A stretch of 64,000 nucleotides of DNA from Siderastrea radians. Taxonomy: Eukaryota > Cnidaria > Anthozoa > Scleractinia > Rhizangiidae. Below, piece by piece: positions 10,643 through 20,635 of the stretch (position 1 is the stretch's first letter; every line of letters starts with the position of its first letter). The position numbers and the translations under genes are program-made. The notes beneath the pieces are model-generated. The model saw only the letters and a list, made by a program, of their open reading frames with translations. It made no database searches and was not told where the DNA came from. The stretch spans positions 7,319,294-7,383,293 of the forward strand of contig OZ024898.1 of assembly GCA_964017195.1 (NCBI GenBank), written 5' to 3'.

Positions 10643-11918
10643 GGTATCATGGTACCCCACTTTTTCAAAAAATACGCTTTTGTCATTTTCACATAGATAT
10701 TATTCAAACCTCTCCTTTACAAAAAGTTTCAGAAAAAAAGATTGTTTTTACGCAAAGTTATGGACGGAAAAAGGTTGGAGCCATTAATTTCCTCTAATTA
10801 CTTGTTGGCAGTCATCTGTCAACATTGCCGAAAATATCATGTGACATAAGAGGGCCCTGATGTTTTGGCATGAGATATAGATCGATTGCGTACCAATTTC
10901 CGCGTTATCGTAAACGTAAATTGCAAAAGTCCTGTCTCAAGTAATAAAGAAGTTTGTTGTTACCCAATTGCTTACATTTGTGACAGGACGTTCTCTCTTA
11001 GTTCTTGAGCTGAGCACGCGGCGGCTTCTTGGCGGGTTTCAACGTGCTTTACTTTCGCATTTACTTTCATCTTTCGGGTCGCGGCAGCTTGATTAGTCTT
11101 ACCCTTTCTTCTTGTTGATGTTTTCGGCATTGTACAGCCGACGTGAAATTATGAGGGTAAAATTTCCAGTGCTTAAGACCCTTCGAACGGCACGCGTACA
11201 CAGAACCCGAACGAAAGTCGCTTTCCGATAAAAATATGACATAATTCTTGGCGGCATGTTTGCGCTATTGTTATAAGGCAAGTTGAGCCTCCCCTCTATC
11301 AAACCGCAGGTAATTATCACCTAGGTGTTTTAATCTCATCTGGCCGGAAAAAAGTCTCCACATCTATTTTGCCTTTTTTCTCGAAACCAATTTTTCAAGA
11401 AATTGAGGGCACGTTTGAAGTTCGCGTTCAGGGAGTTTTCAACCAATTTAGCTCAAATTTGGCGAGAATGTTGCCAGATAATTTGACACCAAAACCTTGT
11501 CTCCGAATTTCATTTTTTGCGTTCATTCAAAAGTTATGATCCGTTAAAGAAAGAGAAGGGGTGTTTTTTTAAACTTCAAAGTTAAACTGAGTGCAGAAAA
11601 CAAACCAGGCCAGGTAAAAAAAATTCCGAGACACGGTTTTTGAGACAAAGGTGTGAAGCCGGGCGGAATTTGGCGCGATGTTCGCCTTACTCTCCAGGCC
11701 ATTTTTGAGTGGAGCGGAACCGATTTTGTGAACGATGTACTTTTGAAAAACGTTAGCCATATTTTCAATAGAATTGTCTGTTTTCTTTATGTAAATACGT
11801 TTTCGTAATCTTGAATTATTAAGCTTTCAGAAAATATATAGTTTGTCTAGGTTTTTGTAAAACGCCTGACGCTCAGACGGTGATAACGCAATGTTGTCAT
11901 TTGGAGTACCATGATACC
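10643..11918. mobile_element. TTAA-flanked transposon (1,276 bp)
   Basis: TTAA lies at 10639-10642 and 11919-11922. The terminal inverted repeats are GGTATCATGGTACCCCA on the left and TGGAGTACCATGATACC on the right (one mismatch). The interior has no ORF recognisable as a transposase; the longest are under 80 codons. It is a non-autonomous piggyBac- or Kolobok-type element and the third clear insertion into the TTAGT array. Confidence 0.8.
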
Positions 11919-12107
11919 TTAAGTGGTCGTTTCCTTATCTTCGTTAGTATAAATGCTAGTCTAGTAATACTAGGCTAGTTAGTTCAGTTAGTCAGATAGT
12001 AGTGGCCAAGTTTAGTTTAAAACAAGTTTCGGTAGATGGTAAGTTTGTAGATAGTTTAGTTAGTTCATCGGTCGGCTTAGTCAGCAAATTTTCGTTACTT
12101 AGTTTAC

Positions 12108-12310
12108 TGTGCGACTAATAAAACCGTGTACACCAAGAATTATTTGTGGAATGTTCATTGTGTGGTGACGCGAAATCAAACCACAAGACAAAACCACAAA
12201 CCTGCGGCTTACGGTTCGTTCATCTTTAATCTGCACAAGCACAATAAACATCCCGGAAATAATTCTAGTAATCATGCATGGTTTTCTTAGTTTGACGGTT
12301 AGTAGTTTAG
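12108..12310. mobile_element. imperfect foldback MITE
   Basis: GAATTATTTGTGGAATGTTC and its inverted partner GAACATCCCGGAAATAATTC-like sequence (near 12245-12270) form the inner arms. Outer sequence around 12122 and 12285 also pairs loosely. TTAGT-array sequence lies on both sides. The boundaries are approximate. Confidence 0.45.
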
Positions 12311-12493
12311 TTAGTGAGGTAATATTATTACGTTTGTAAAAAAGTGTAGCAAATGAATTGTTTGAATTGTCTGTAATAAAGCACATTATTTACTAACCAG
12401 AGAAATCGGGAATTATTTTGTGTTGTGTTATGGATTGTTTACACGCTATGATTGGTCGGTCCGATATGTTGGCCCGGCATTATTGGACCATAA

Positions 12494-12722
12494 AACGAAA
12501 TGTCGACCCAACAGTATCAGAGCGTGAATCGTACGTGTATTTTGACTCCCGATTCTATGAATTTTGATTGACATGGCTGTTTCTTTGAGAACTTCGAACC
12601 GATTTGATCAAAATCTGATTTTCTGAAACGGGTCAACTTTAATTCTCAGGAATCGGCACCAAATCGGGAGACAAAGTACACGTATGATTCACGTTCCGAT
12701 ACCGTCCAGCCGACAAATCGTA
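12494..12722. mobile_element. foldback MITE
   Basis: GTATCAGAGCGTGAATCGTA (from 12514) pairs with TACGTATGATTCACG-type sequence ending at 12702. The arms extend ~60 bp and continue weakly outward. No target duplication could be fixed. Apart from this element I see nothing supportable between 12330 and 13370. Confidence 0.5.
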
Positions 12723-13394
12723 GCTGCGATGAAAATGGTAGGTGGGACAGGCCCACGTGGAATGACAATTTTCCCAGTATGGATGGATCATTCCATTTAC
12801 TCGTACTACTTTACCTTCTGTCTTGCCTCGATAATTCACGCGTTGGTTTGTTCCATTTACCAACTTAAACGCGCATGTTGATTCGCAGTCCTCCTGACGC
12901 AACGACGTTTTCGGAAATGATATGCCTTAGCTTCTTAGCTAGTTCCCAATCTTTCTCGGATGTAAGTCTTGCCATTAACATCTTGCGCACATGTTAACCG
13001 TTAAGAAGATTCGGAAAACGGCACAAAGGAGAAAAAAAATTCTAGAATTTTAAATCTGTTAGTTTTTCCGTGGACCTCTAATCACCTAAGAGGCATCGTT
13101 TGCTGAAAGGAAAGGTAAAACCGTTTATCCATCCGGATTAAACCACAAGGTCCCCCAGGCACACAGCAGGTATACTCGATCATAAATATCGAACTATTTG
13201 TAGTTTTTCATGGGGATTTATCTCTATATGAAATAAAACTCTCTTCAAACAGCCGTCAAATGGTGTATAAATGGGTACCGTCGACTTGATTCACTGTCAT
13301 CTTATTCAGGGAGGAGTAGCAATTCTAGTTCCTTCATACTACAGAAACTGGTTGAGCTCCGACAGTTCCAGCCTGCGCGGCGGGCGCGGAAAGG

Positions 13395-13495
13395 ACAGGG
13401 GAGAGTGAAAAATTATTCGCGAACGCGAGAGGTGAAGGGGGAGGGCGCCCTCCCTCTCCTCTCGCACTCCGCGCTCGCATATAATTTCTCCTCTT
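13395..13495. repeat. GC-rich foldback
   Basis: Arms of ~40 bp around the centre GGGCGCCC (about 13443-13450) pair well, with CGCGAACGCGAGAGG against its right-hand partner. A short ORF across it is an artefact of the repeat. Confidence 0.5.
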
Positions 13496-13650
13496 TATTA
13501 TTCCTACCCTTTAGTACGCTGCAAGGGCAAAAATGGGACCCCTTCCAGTCGGAACCTCCCCGTAAAGCCCACTATTTGGGATACCTCCCGGACTATCTTT
13601 GGGGAACAGGATAAAGAAGTATGGCTGCTGAAGATATAATAAGGTTGAAC

Positions 13651-13729
<79 letters not shown>
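13651..13729. repeat. (TAA)n microsatellite, ~26 units
   Basis: A perfect trinucleotide run. It is followed by ACACTTCTATAGCGCTTTTTCC and related sequence, a dispersed-repeat tail common in marine invertebrates. The run creates a spurious poly-Leu frame on the minus strand. Confidence 0.95.
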
Positions 13730-13731
<2 letters not shown>

Positions 13732-14059
13732 CACACTTCTATAGCGCTTTTTCCAGCGGATCAAAAGTGCTTTACAATTCTTAGAAAATATCTAAAATTA
13801 CATTAACTAAAATATCTAAAATCGTTTATCATGACAAATCTTACTCGTTTGAGACTGATTTTGGTTGATTTATCAGGTTTAATGAAAAAAAAACATTTGA
13901 AACAAAATATCCTTTTCGTTAAAAACAACCTAATCATAAATAAATAAAAAACAACCCAAATAAATCAAACCTTTCTGTGCGACCACCTCTTGTATGCCAC
14001 CATCTCCCGTTAAGGGACTGCTTTTTCAAGACACAAAAAATTTTCACTACACCCTTGAC

Positions 14060-14995
14060 TGCCGCGCTGACAACTGGAACCCACGGTAACTCGAAGCTCG
14101 CGCTAACTCCGACAAAAATTGATTCCCCCTGGATTTGCTCCTGTAATTTTAGCCTCGATAAATCCAACCTCCCGCTAATAAACTTGTTGTAAATTTTTTC
14201 GCAAATTCCTTGACAGGACGATTCGCAAGTGCGAAAAAGTGCAGTAATAAAATTTCAAAAAAAGGAAAAACGTGTGTACAGTGCAACGTAACAAAAGGTA
14301 AAATTAAATTCAAACAAGTAAGTGAACATGTTACCCTCGATAACTCAAACCCCACTGGACAAAGTCTAATGAGACAAAGCATACTCTATAACATTGAATT
14401 TATTTTGAATTAACATTGACTGGAATTCCTCTCATCCGTCTCCATGGAAACAGCAGGCTGTGCGATAAGTGTCACAAAGTGGTCCAAGTGTCAGCGGGGT
14501 ACAAAGATTACGCGCATGCTATTCTTGACATACTCATCAAATTGTCTAAATTGTACTGTGTCAAGTTCGTTACTTTCTTGAGTCGGATGGTTTTAATTTT
14601 GAGATGACTAACTTGAGATCACTCAAATTATTAATATGACACATATTTACATTCCTTTATCTAAAATCTGTTGCTATAAAACTAAATATTAAAGTTACCT
14701 TTCTTTCTACAGCCAGTGTTGAATGATAGTTATGATAGTTAGCTTTGTATGCTAATTTCTTACCTTCTTTCCTCGCCTCAATTAGTTTACTACTTGCGGG
14801 TGGAAATATTTTTGTTTCGCCTACTTTTTAATATAATTAGTTGTCGTTGTAAAGGTCTGTCACACAAAAACGTGACAGTTCTTCTTGTGAGAATACGTGA
14901 TAAGTGATGTCAGCAGGATCCCATCTCTCGGTACCTCGAACTCCCGATAACTCGAACGTTTTTTACTCCCTTACAGGTTCGAGTTATCGGGAGTC
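14060..14995. mobile_element. pogo/Tigger-like remnant
   Basis: A perfect 17-bp inverted pair, CTCCCGATAACTCGAAC (14941-14957) and its complement (14977-14993), is of the kind seen at pogo/Tigger termini. Weaker pieces of the same sequence lie at 14085-14170 and 14336-14355. No transposase frame survives. The outer limits are uncertain. Confidence 0.4.
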
Positions 14996-14999
14996 AATT

Positions 15000-15770
15000 G
15001 TAGTTGGAACCTGTGACACCCTTTGCAGGTGACTACGACTACCTTTTTGCCCTCTGATTTGAAATAATGACATAAATATACAATCAGAACCAACCAAACA
15101 CATTAAAAACCACTCAGCTCATAGGAGCATTCTACATCGCACTTTCTATGCACAACAAGTGCATTTGTTACAGCTCATCCAATTATATTATAAGCTTATG
15201 ATATATATCATCGGTTCTTTTAGCAGTTTTACACACACTCTGATGATGATGACTGAAAACATTCAGCATTTTAGACCCTTTTAACTATTTTTACCAAAAT
15301 TTTTAATTATTTTTTTCGGCAAATATGTCTATTAAATTTTCTATTGTTTCAGTGTCCGGTAAGCGACCACGTGACGCGTGATCTACTCTCAAAAGGAACC
15401 AACTGGACTTGAAAAACGAAATATACTTGCACATGTCTTAAGTAGTGGGCCGAATATTTTTAAAAACGAGATCAAACTTGGACCTCGGTTTAAGACGATG
15501 ACTGGACCTCCAAATCTGGTTTTAAGTGGGTCATTTTAATTGGGTAAAAGTTTTTTTTAGTCAGTGTTGTATGCCGTGTTGACACTGTTTACAGTAAATA
15601 AAGTTTAAATATTGGGGTTGGCCATATTGGAATTGGTTTAGACCGCGGTTTTATTAAACACCACCTAAACTTCGTTTTAATAGCCACCCAGTGACGCCTA
15701 CGATCTCAATATGTTTTAACATTTTAAAAGTAGTGTGCGTTTACGTATTGCGTTGTGGTCTGATGAATTC
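15000..15770. other. no gene seen
   Basis: AT-rich sequence with no credible exon, repeat structure or RNA gene. GTAAGCGACCACGTGACGCG at ~15358 resembles a stray end of the adjacent element family. Confidence 0.5.
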
Positions 15771-15774
15771 AGTA

Positions 15775-16622
15775 CAGTCGAAGCTCTCCTTGCGACCACT
15801 CTTGTTAGCGACCAGCTCTAGTTACGACCAGCATTGTGAAACCCCGTTTGGTTTGTCTCTCTGTAGTTAGAAGCTCTCCTAAGCGACCACTCCCGTTAGC
15901 GACCGCGACCATTTTGCAGGGCTAGAAATTTACAGTCGCATATGTGCAACTTGCGACTGGTTCGAGGACATTTCCTCCTAAAAAAATAACTTAGGAGCAA
16001 ATTTTCTCCCTCAACTTTTGGCCCATTTTCATAATAACTACATTTTCTGCTCCTTGTTAGACCAAATTTACTCCCAAATGTTTGGGAAAAAAATTAATTT
16101 CCAGGCCTGCCATTTTGTGAATTAGAGTAATACAAGACAAAAGCACTTATGGTTCGTTGGCCTGTACATACGCGAACCTCTTCTGTGATACGCAGTAAAA
16201 TACTTGGGACCTCAGCTTTGGTCAAAGCGAGACTCACATATACGGAACACACCATCGATTTAGGCAATTAGAAAGCTAGATTTAGATGGTTTTGTTAGCA
16301 ACAACTGTAAAAACTGTATCTTATGCTCTTTTTAGTTTATTGTTACATATTTTAATACATAGCAACCAATTGTACTTAATTTTCTACACTTTTCTAATTT
16401 TAGAGAAATGTATCTATTTGATCTATTTGATATTGTTAATGCAGTACTGTTGGTACCAACAACACATGCCAATGAGCTTTCTGCTAAAGGCTCCCGTAAG
16501 CTACCACCCTCTATTGTTTTATTACACGGTCGCTTAAAAGACCCCATTTTCGTAAGCGACCAGCTCTAGTTGCGACCACTTTTCTGAATTCCCGAGGTGG
16601 TCGCTTACGAAAGTTTCTATTG
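15775..16622. mobile_element. Tc1/mariner-pogo-type element, TA-flanked (848 bp)
   Basis: TA lies at 15773-15774 and 16623-16624. The left end is CAGTCGAAGCTCTCCTTGCG and the right end inverts to CAATAGAAACTTTCGTAAGC. Both ends carry subterminal GCGACCA/TGGTCGC repeats and the shared segment AGCGACCAGCTCTAGTT. No transposase remains. Confidence 0.75.
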
Positions 16623-16624
16623 TA

Positions 16625-17310
16625 CTCAAATCACTGATTATGCTCGTAAAATCGAGTATTATGCTTGCGGGCGTCACCCATGAAACAGAGTATTATGCTC
16701 AGTTATGCCCAACTGGAGGTTTTGTGTTCCTAATAATGCCGCACTAAAATGATGCTATTCCCTCCCACACCCATCCAATAGGCATTCCTACACCGTCTTT
16801 CATGTTACTTTTGAGCCACAAACGAACCACCAGGTCTTGGATGCCTGGCATAATGAGGTCACCGGGCCTCCGACTTTGGCGACTATACCAGAAATGTACT
16901 GGTTACGACTGCCCAGTACCTAAAATTTCTGCACTTTTTAAAGTGCTACTATGATCAAAAAATCACTTTTATTTTTTCTTCGGATTTCGAAACTACGTTT
17001 ATTAAACACTCCCCAAGCGAAATTATAAGCCTTAATTTTGAGAAGAAGACCGTTAATTTAAACTGCAATTTTCCGTTTTAATGGTCCGCCATTATTACAC
17101 CAGAAAGGATACAATGACGTCATACACTCAAGAGCTGTAAAATGTAGTGTGTGAACACGGCTTACAAATTATGCAAAACACGAGTTTGAGAGTGTGAAAG
17201 CTCAAAACTCCCGTGCTGCATACTAAATAAGGCACTTTCACACACACTGCATTCTAAAACTCGTACATAGCTTATATAAGGGAGTACCCCCCGGGGGGTG
17301 GGAGGGGGGG
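16625..17310. other. repeat debris, no gene
   Basis: Short inverted motifs around TGCTCGTAAAATCGAGTATT (~16640-16700) and a second pair at 17130-17275 (TGTGTGAACACGG and related) are visible. I see no coding sequence. Confidence 0.4.
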
Positions 17311-17950
17311 CAGAAAGTTCAGAATGCCGCAGCAAGAGTGATATTTCAGATTTCGAAATTTGATCATTATCACACCTGCTCTTATCACCCTTCATTGGTT
17401 CTCGGTAACGTTCAGAGTTCAGTTCAAATTGCTCCTCATTGTTTACAAGTCGTTACACAACCAAGGTCAGATCTTTTGTTCCTGAAACCAGCTGCTAATT
17501 ATTGTCTTCGCTCGTCTACACAATCTCTTCTGTTTGTTCCACACTTCTGAAAAACGAGCCCACGTTACCCGACCGCTAGTCTCGTGGCACAAATTGACGT
17601 CACGGACAATTCAAAATGGCGGCGCGCAGTGTTGAATTTTGGCCCTCTTTGGAGAGGAATTTCAGTGGGATCGGATGCACTTTAGAAGCTAAAACCACGG
17701 TCAGTAAGTTAACTTAGTGTTATCTTTTTACTGGCGATTTAAAAAAATACACCGTTTCTGGAGTGACCTTCTCCTTTAACTATAAGAACAAGTAGCAGCC
17801 TTGCCATTTTTAAAAAGCAACTGAAAACGTTTCTTTTTAGGAAAGCTTTTAATGTATGAATAATTATAACTTATGTAAAGCGCTTTTGAATATATTTATA
17901 TAGTATTAGCGCTATATAAATTGGTTACTATAATTATATAGTTATGAGAC
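17311..17950 (+). mobile_element. LINE (CR1/L2-like) 3' end, interrupted
   Basis: The frame reads QKVQNAAARVIFQISKFDHY and later LKPAANYCLRSSTQSLLFVP, the C-terminal reverse-transcriptase region of CR1/L2-type LINEs, with frameshifts. It resumes after an unrelated ~200-bp insertion near 17768 (RTSSSLAIFKKQLKTFLFRK). It ends in the typical tail GTAAAGCGC...TAGCGCTATATAAATT near 17930. Confidence 0.75.
17568..17767 (+). CDS. orphan promoter and first exon inside a LINE
   Basis: A palindromic CRE (TGACGTCA, 17595-17602) lies 13 bp before the sequence CAAAATGGCGGC, which resembles a YY1-type initiator. Its ATG at 17616 opens 29 codons (MAARSVEFWPSLERNFSGIG, then CTLEAKTTV) and stops at a strong donor CA|GTAAGT (GT at 17704-17705) in phase 1. 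The block interrupts the LINE reading. It could be the true start of a host gene with distant exons, or a captured fragment. No second exon could be identified. Confidence 0.4.
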
Positions 17951-18137
17951 ACATTCCGGAAGTTCAGAAGCTTAGCTATTTAAACAATGGAGTTATTCTG
18001 TCGAAGGCAGTATGGTGTGATAGGTTGCCCGAGGAAATATGATGTTCAGAGCAAATATGTGAAGTTAGAACATCAGATTTCTGAGGGAACATATCACACA
18101 TAAGGCTTGAGACAGAAGGACTCTATCGTTTTTATTC

Positions 18138-18270
18138 TACAACGCTAAATTTTGAGCGAAAATTGCAACAGGCGGGCACTATGCGCTATAGGCACCCGCT
18201 GAGGAGAGACACTATTGCATCATGTGACTGACTTCGACCAATCGGAGTACGCCAAAATTTAGCGTTGCAC
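18138..18270. mobile_element. short inverted-repeat element
   Basis: CAACGCTAAATTTTG at ~18140 is inverted as CCAAAATTTAGCGTTG at 18252-18267. This is a MITE-like unit of ~130 bp. No target duplication is certain. Confidence 0.45.
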
Positions 18271-18476
18271 TATAATTTTGGATTTTACACGAACTCTATT
18301 TTTAACAATGCTGAGTCATGCAATTCTAGATTATTCTAATGGGTAATGCTTCGCATGACTAAGAATAATAACATATAATATATATATAATAATAATATAT
18401 AAAAATGGAAAACTGACATAGATGTGGTAGATTCTAAAAACAGTAGAAAGTTCAAAAAGGCTAAAAATACTAAAAA

Positions 18477-18985
18477 TTATGAGTTAACAATAACTGCAAC
18501 TTTATAATAAAAACCACGCGTAGAAATTTCTAACTTAATTTTATCAATAGAAAGGTTCTTGCTGAATCTTGTATTATGAGAATGGATATCACAGCGTCTA
18601 TTGTTAAAATAGCCCTTGAATAAATCGGGAACAAGCTCCTTAAGACAATTTTTAACTAATTCTTTAATGCGTCCCTCTCGTCTTTTGGAGAGCGGTTTCC
18701 ATCCAAGTCGTCCGATGATGGCACCGCTTGACAATTCCTGAGAGATTTTGAGAACAATGCGGCCAGCTCTTCTTTGCATACGTTCGATCTTTTTCTGGTT
18801 CTCATGACCACAGCCATGCCATGTGATGTCACAGTACTCAAGAAGCGGTAAAACCATGGATTTATACAGACGGTTAACAGATTCTGTTGTTAACAGAGGC
18901 CTCACTCTTGAAAGAATGCCTAGTTTCTGGGATACCTTGGCTGCCACGTAATTGACACGTTCGTTGAAAGAGAGATGACTGGTCT
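18477..18985 (-). mobile_element. LINE reverse-transcriptase C-terminus, 5'-truncated
   Basis: The minus frame reads SFNERVNYVAAKVSQKLGIL, then VNRLYKSMVLPLLEYCDITW and RMQRRAGRIVLKISQE. This is the conserved post-catalytic region of jockey/CR1-type LINE reverse transcriptases. It stays open for at least 156 codons, so the copy is relatively young, but the catalytic core is absent. Confidence 0.8.
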
Positions 18986-19644
18986 AATAACACGAGAACA
19001 TACAATAAATTTCTTGAAGTTCCTGGTGATTACCGATATTCTTAACATGAGAATTTGTTGAAACTTTGCACAGTTATTAATTACACCTAGTACATTGAAA
19101 AAATAAAATAGAAAGAGGGGGTCACCGTGTCTGATTTGACGCTATAGGGCCGTAGGATACCTTGCTAACTATCAACAGCAATGTTAAAAAAACCTATCTT
19201 TGTACCAGAGACACTCATTACTTTAACAAAGTTATTACCAGCAACGAAATATAAACAATATTCTTGTGATAGCAAACCACTGTTACAGTAAAACGCCTAA
19301 AGGTTGCCGTAAAAATAAAAGTAATGAAATAATAGGCAAATGGACCATCTGCACGCTTCCAGTGAAACATCTTAAATCAGATTGTAATAATGGATTGATC
19401 GGAATATTTGAATATTGGATAACAAAAAATTCTTCAAATTTGGACATATCATGAAGAGTCGTACTTTCCGCAAACAGATGAATAAAAAAGTGGGCTCACC
19501 GAGTTCGATTTGGAGAAAACAACAGTTCATTTCTCTGAACAGCTCAGTTTTCTTAGTTCAGAACGTGTGCGCGCTCGTGTGCGCGCTAATCACACAAAAA
19601 ATGATGCGTAGAAAGGATGAGCAATGTAATTGAATGGAATCACC
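18986..19644. other. no gene seen
   Basis: AT-rich sequence. Several short open frames are present without splice signals or recognisable domains. Confidence 0.5.
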
Positions 19645-19648
19645 TTAA

Positions 19649-19826
19649 AGGATGATTTCCACTGTTGCGTAAATTTTACGTGCGCACGGGCGTGAATTGT
19701 AAACTGAAAACTTTTTACGTTTACGTAAGCCGTTCATACATGGTCTCTAATTTTATTTACGCACGTAGAGCTAGCTAAATTCACGTCCGCACGCACTTAA
19801 AATTTACGCAACAGTAGAAATCAACC
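19649..19826. mobile_element. TTAA-flanked palindromic MITE, family B copy 1 (178 bp)
   Basis: TTAA lies at 19645-19648 and 19827-19830. The ends are GGATGATTTCCACTGTTGCG on the left and CAACAGTAGAAATCAACC on the right. The interior is rich in ACGTAAA/TTTACGT words. A second, left-truncated copy ends at 23035. Confidence 0.75.
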
Positions 19827-20326
19827 TTAAGGGAGGTTCAACTGTATTTTTAAAAACAATAAAAAGCACCATTTTCATATCCTATTTGAATAAGTCTTCA
19901 AGTAAACACCATAGTTACAACCTCTGGTGAGCAGCCATTTCCTGTAAGCAACCACTTTGCGAGCCTGGAATTACTGCTCTCCAAATATTATCCCACCAAT
20001 TCGAGTAGTCTGGAAGAAGATCCTTGTGATGAGGTTGCCACTGCACAATTTGCAAAGAAATAATTCTTTGAGTGAAAATGGCTGACCCTCCTATTAAACA
20101 GTGGTTGCTTGTGAGAGACAGTTGCGTGTATCAGAGTCAACTGCATTCTTTATTGGACACGACTTTGCTTTTTTCTTTGAGTACCATCAAACTATGAACA
20201 CAGAACCAAGAACACAGACTACAAGCAGTCTCTTTCTTCACCTCTAATAACAGAAAGTTAAAAATAATTTGGAGGGTACCTATACCACTTTTACTTGGTC
20301 ATTTGCATACGTTACTATATAATTAA

Positions 20327-20524
20327 CCTTTTAAGCCCCAATATCAACATGCATGTTCTCCTCACCGTCCTCCATATATTTCTTATGGTACGAGTTGGGA
20401 GAATTTGCTTAAAAATCAAGACACTTTGTCTTTGGTGATCATTTCCTTTATTCTTGTGACCTTTATGCCTGATCAACTAGTAAGGAGAAATTAGATGCTT
20501 GTCACTATTTAAGGGCTCAAAGGG
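20327..20524. mobile_element. TTAA-flanked MITE, family A copy 2
   Basis: TTAA lies at 20323-20326 and 20525-20528. The ends are CCTTTTAAGCCCC and GGCTCAAAGGG. It lies just beyond the stop codon of the 13-finger gene, probably in or near its 3' UTR. Confidence 0.8.
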
Positions 20525-20635
20525 TTAAGCACGTTATATGAGCAAAGAAGAAAAGACAACATAGGGTCTTTTACATGAACTATAACGGTACATTCTTCTT
20601 ATAACGGAATCGATATGCTTTTACCTTTCAGGGTT

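Larger units (their letters stand above)
7030..12330. repeat. degenerate TTAGT-rich minisatellite, broken by transposons
   Basis: The segments 7030-7112, 7520-8070, 9860-10638, 11930-12105 and about 12295-12325 share a diverged ~100-bp unit. Recurrent words are AGTTTAGGTAGATGGTCGG, TTTGTTTTCTTCGTTAGTAA, GTTCAGTTAGTCAGATAG and TTAAGTTTAGTGTAAAAC. Together they make ~1.7 kb of array interrupted by the insertions listed below. The word is TTAG, not the telomeric TTAGGG. Confidence 0.7.

Noticed and set aside
7030..12330. Telomeric repeat
   Set aside because: The words are TTAGT/TCAGT in a ~100-bp higher-order unit, not TTAGGG, and the array is internal.
13504..13764. Minus-strand ORF with a long poly-Leu tract
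   Set aside because: It is the translation of the (TAA)n microsatellite.
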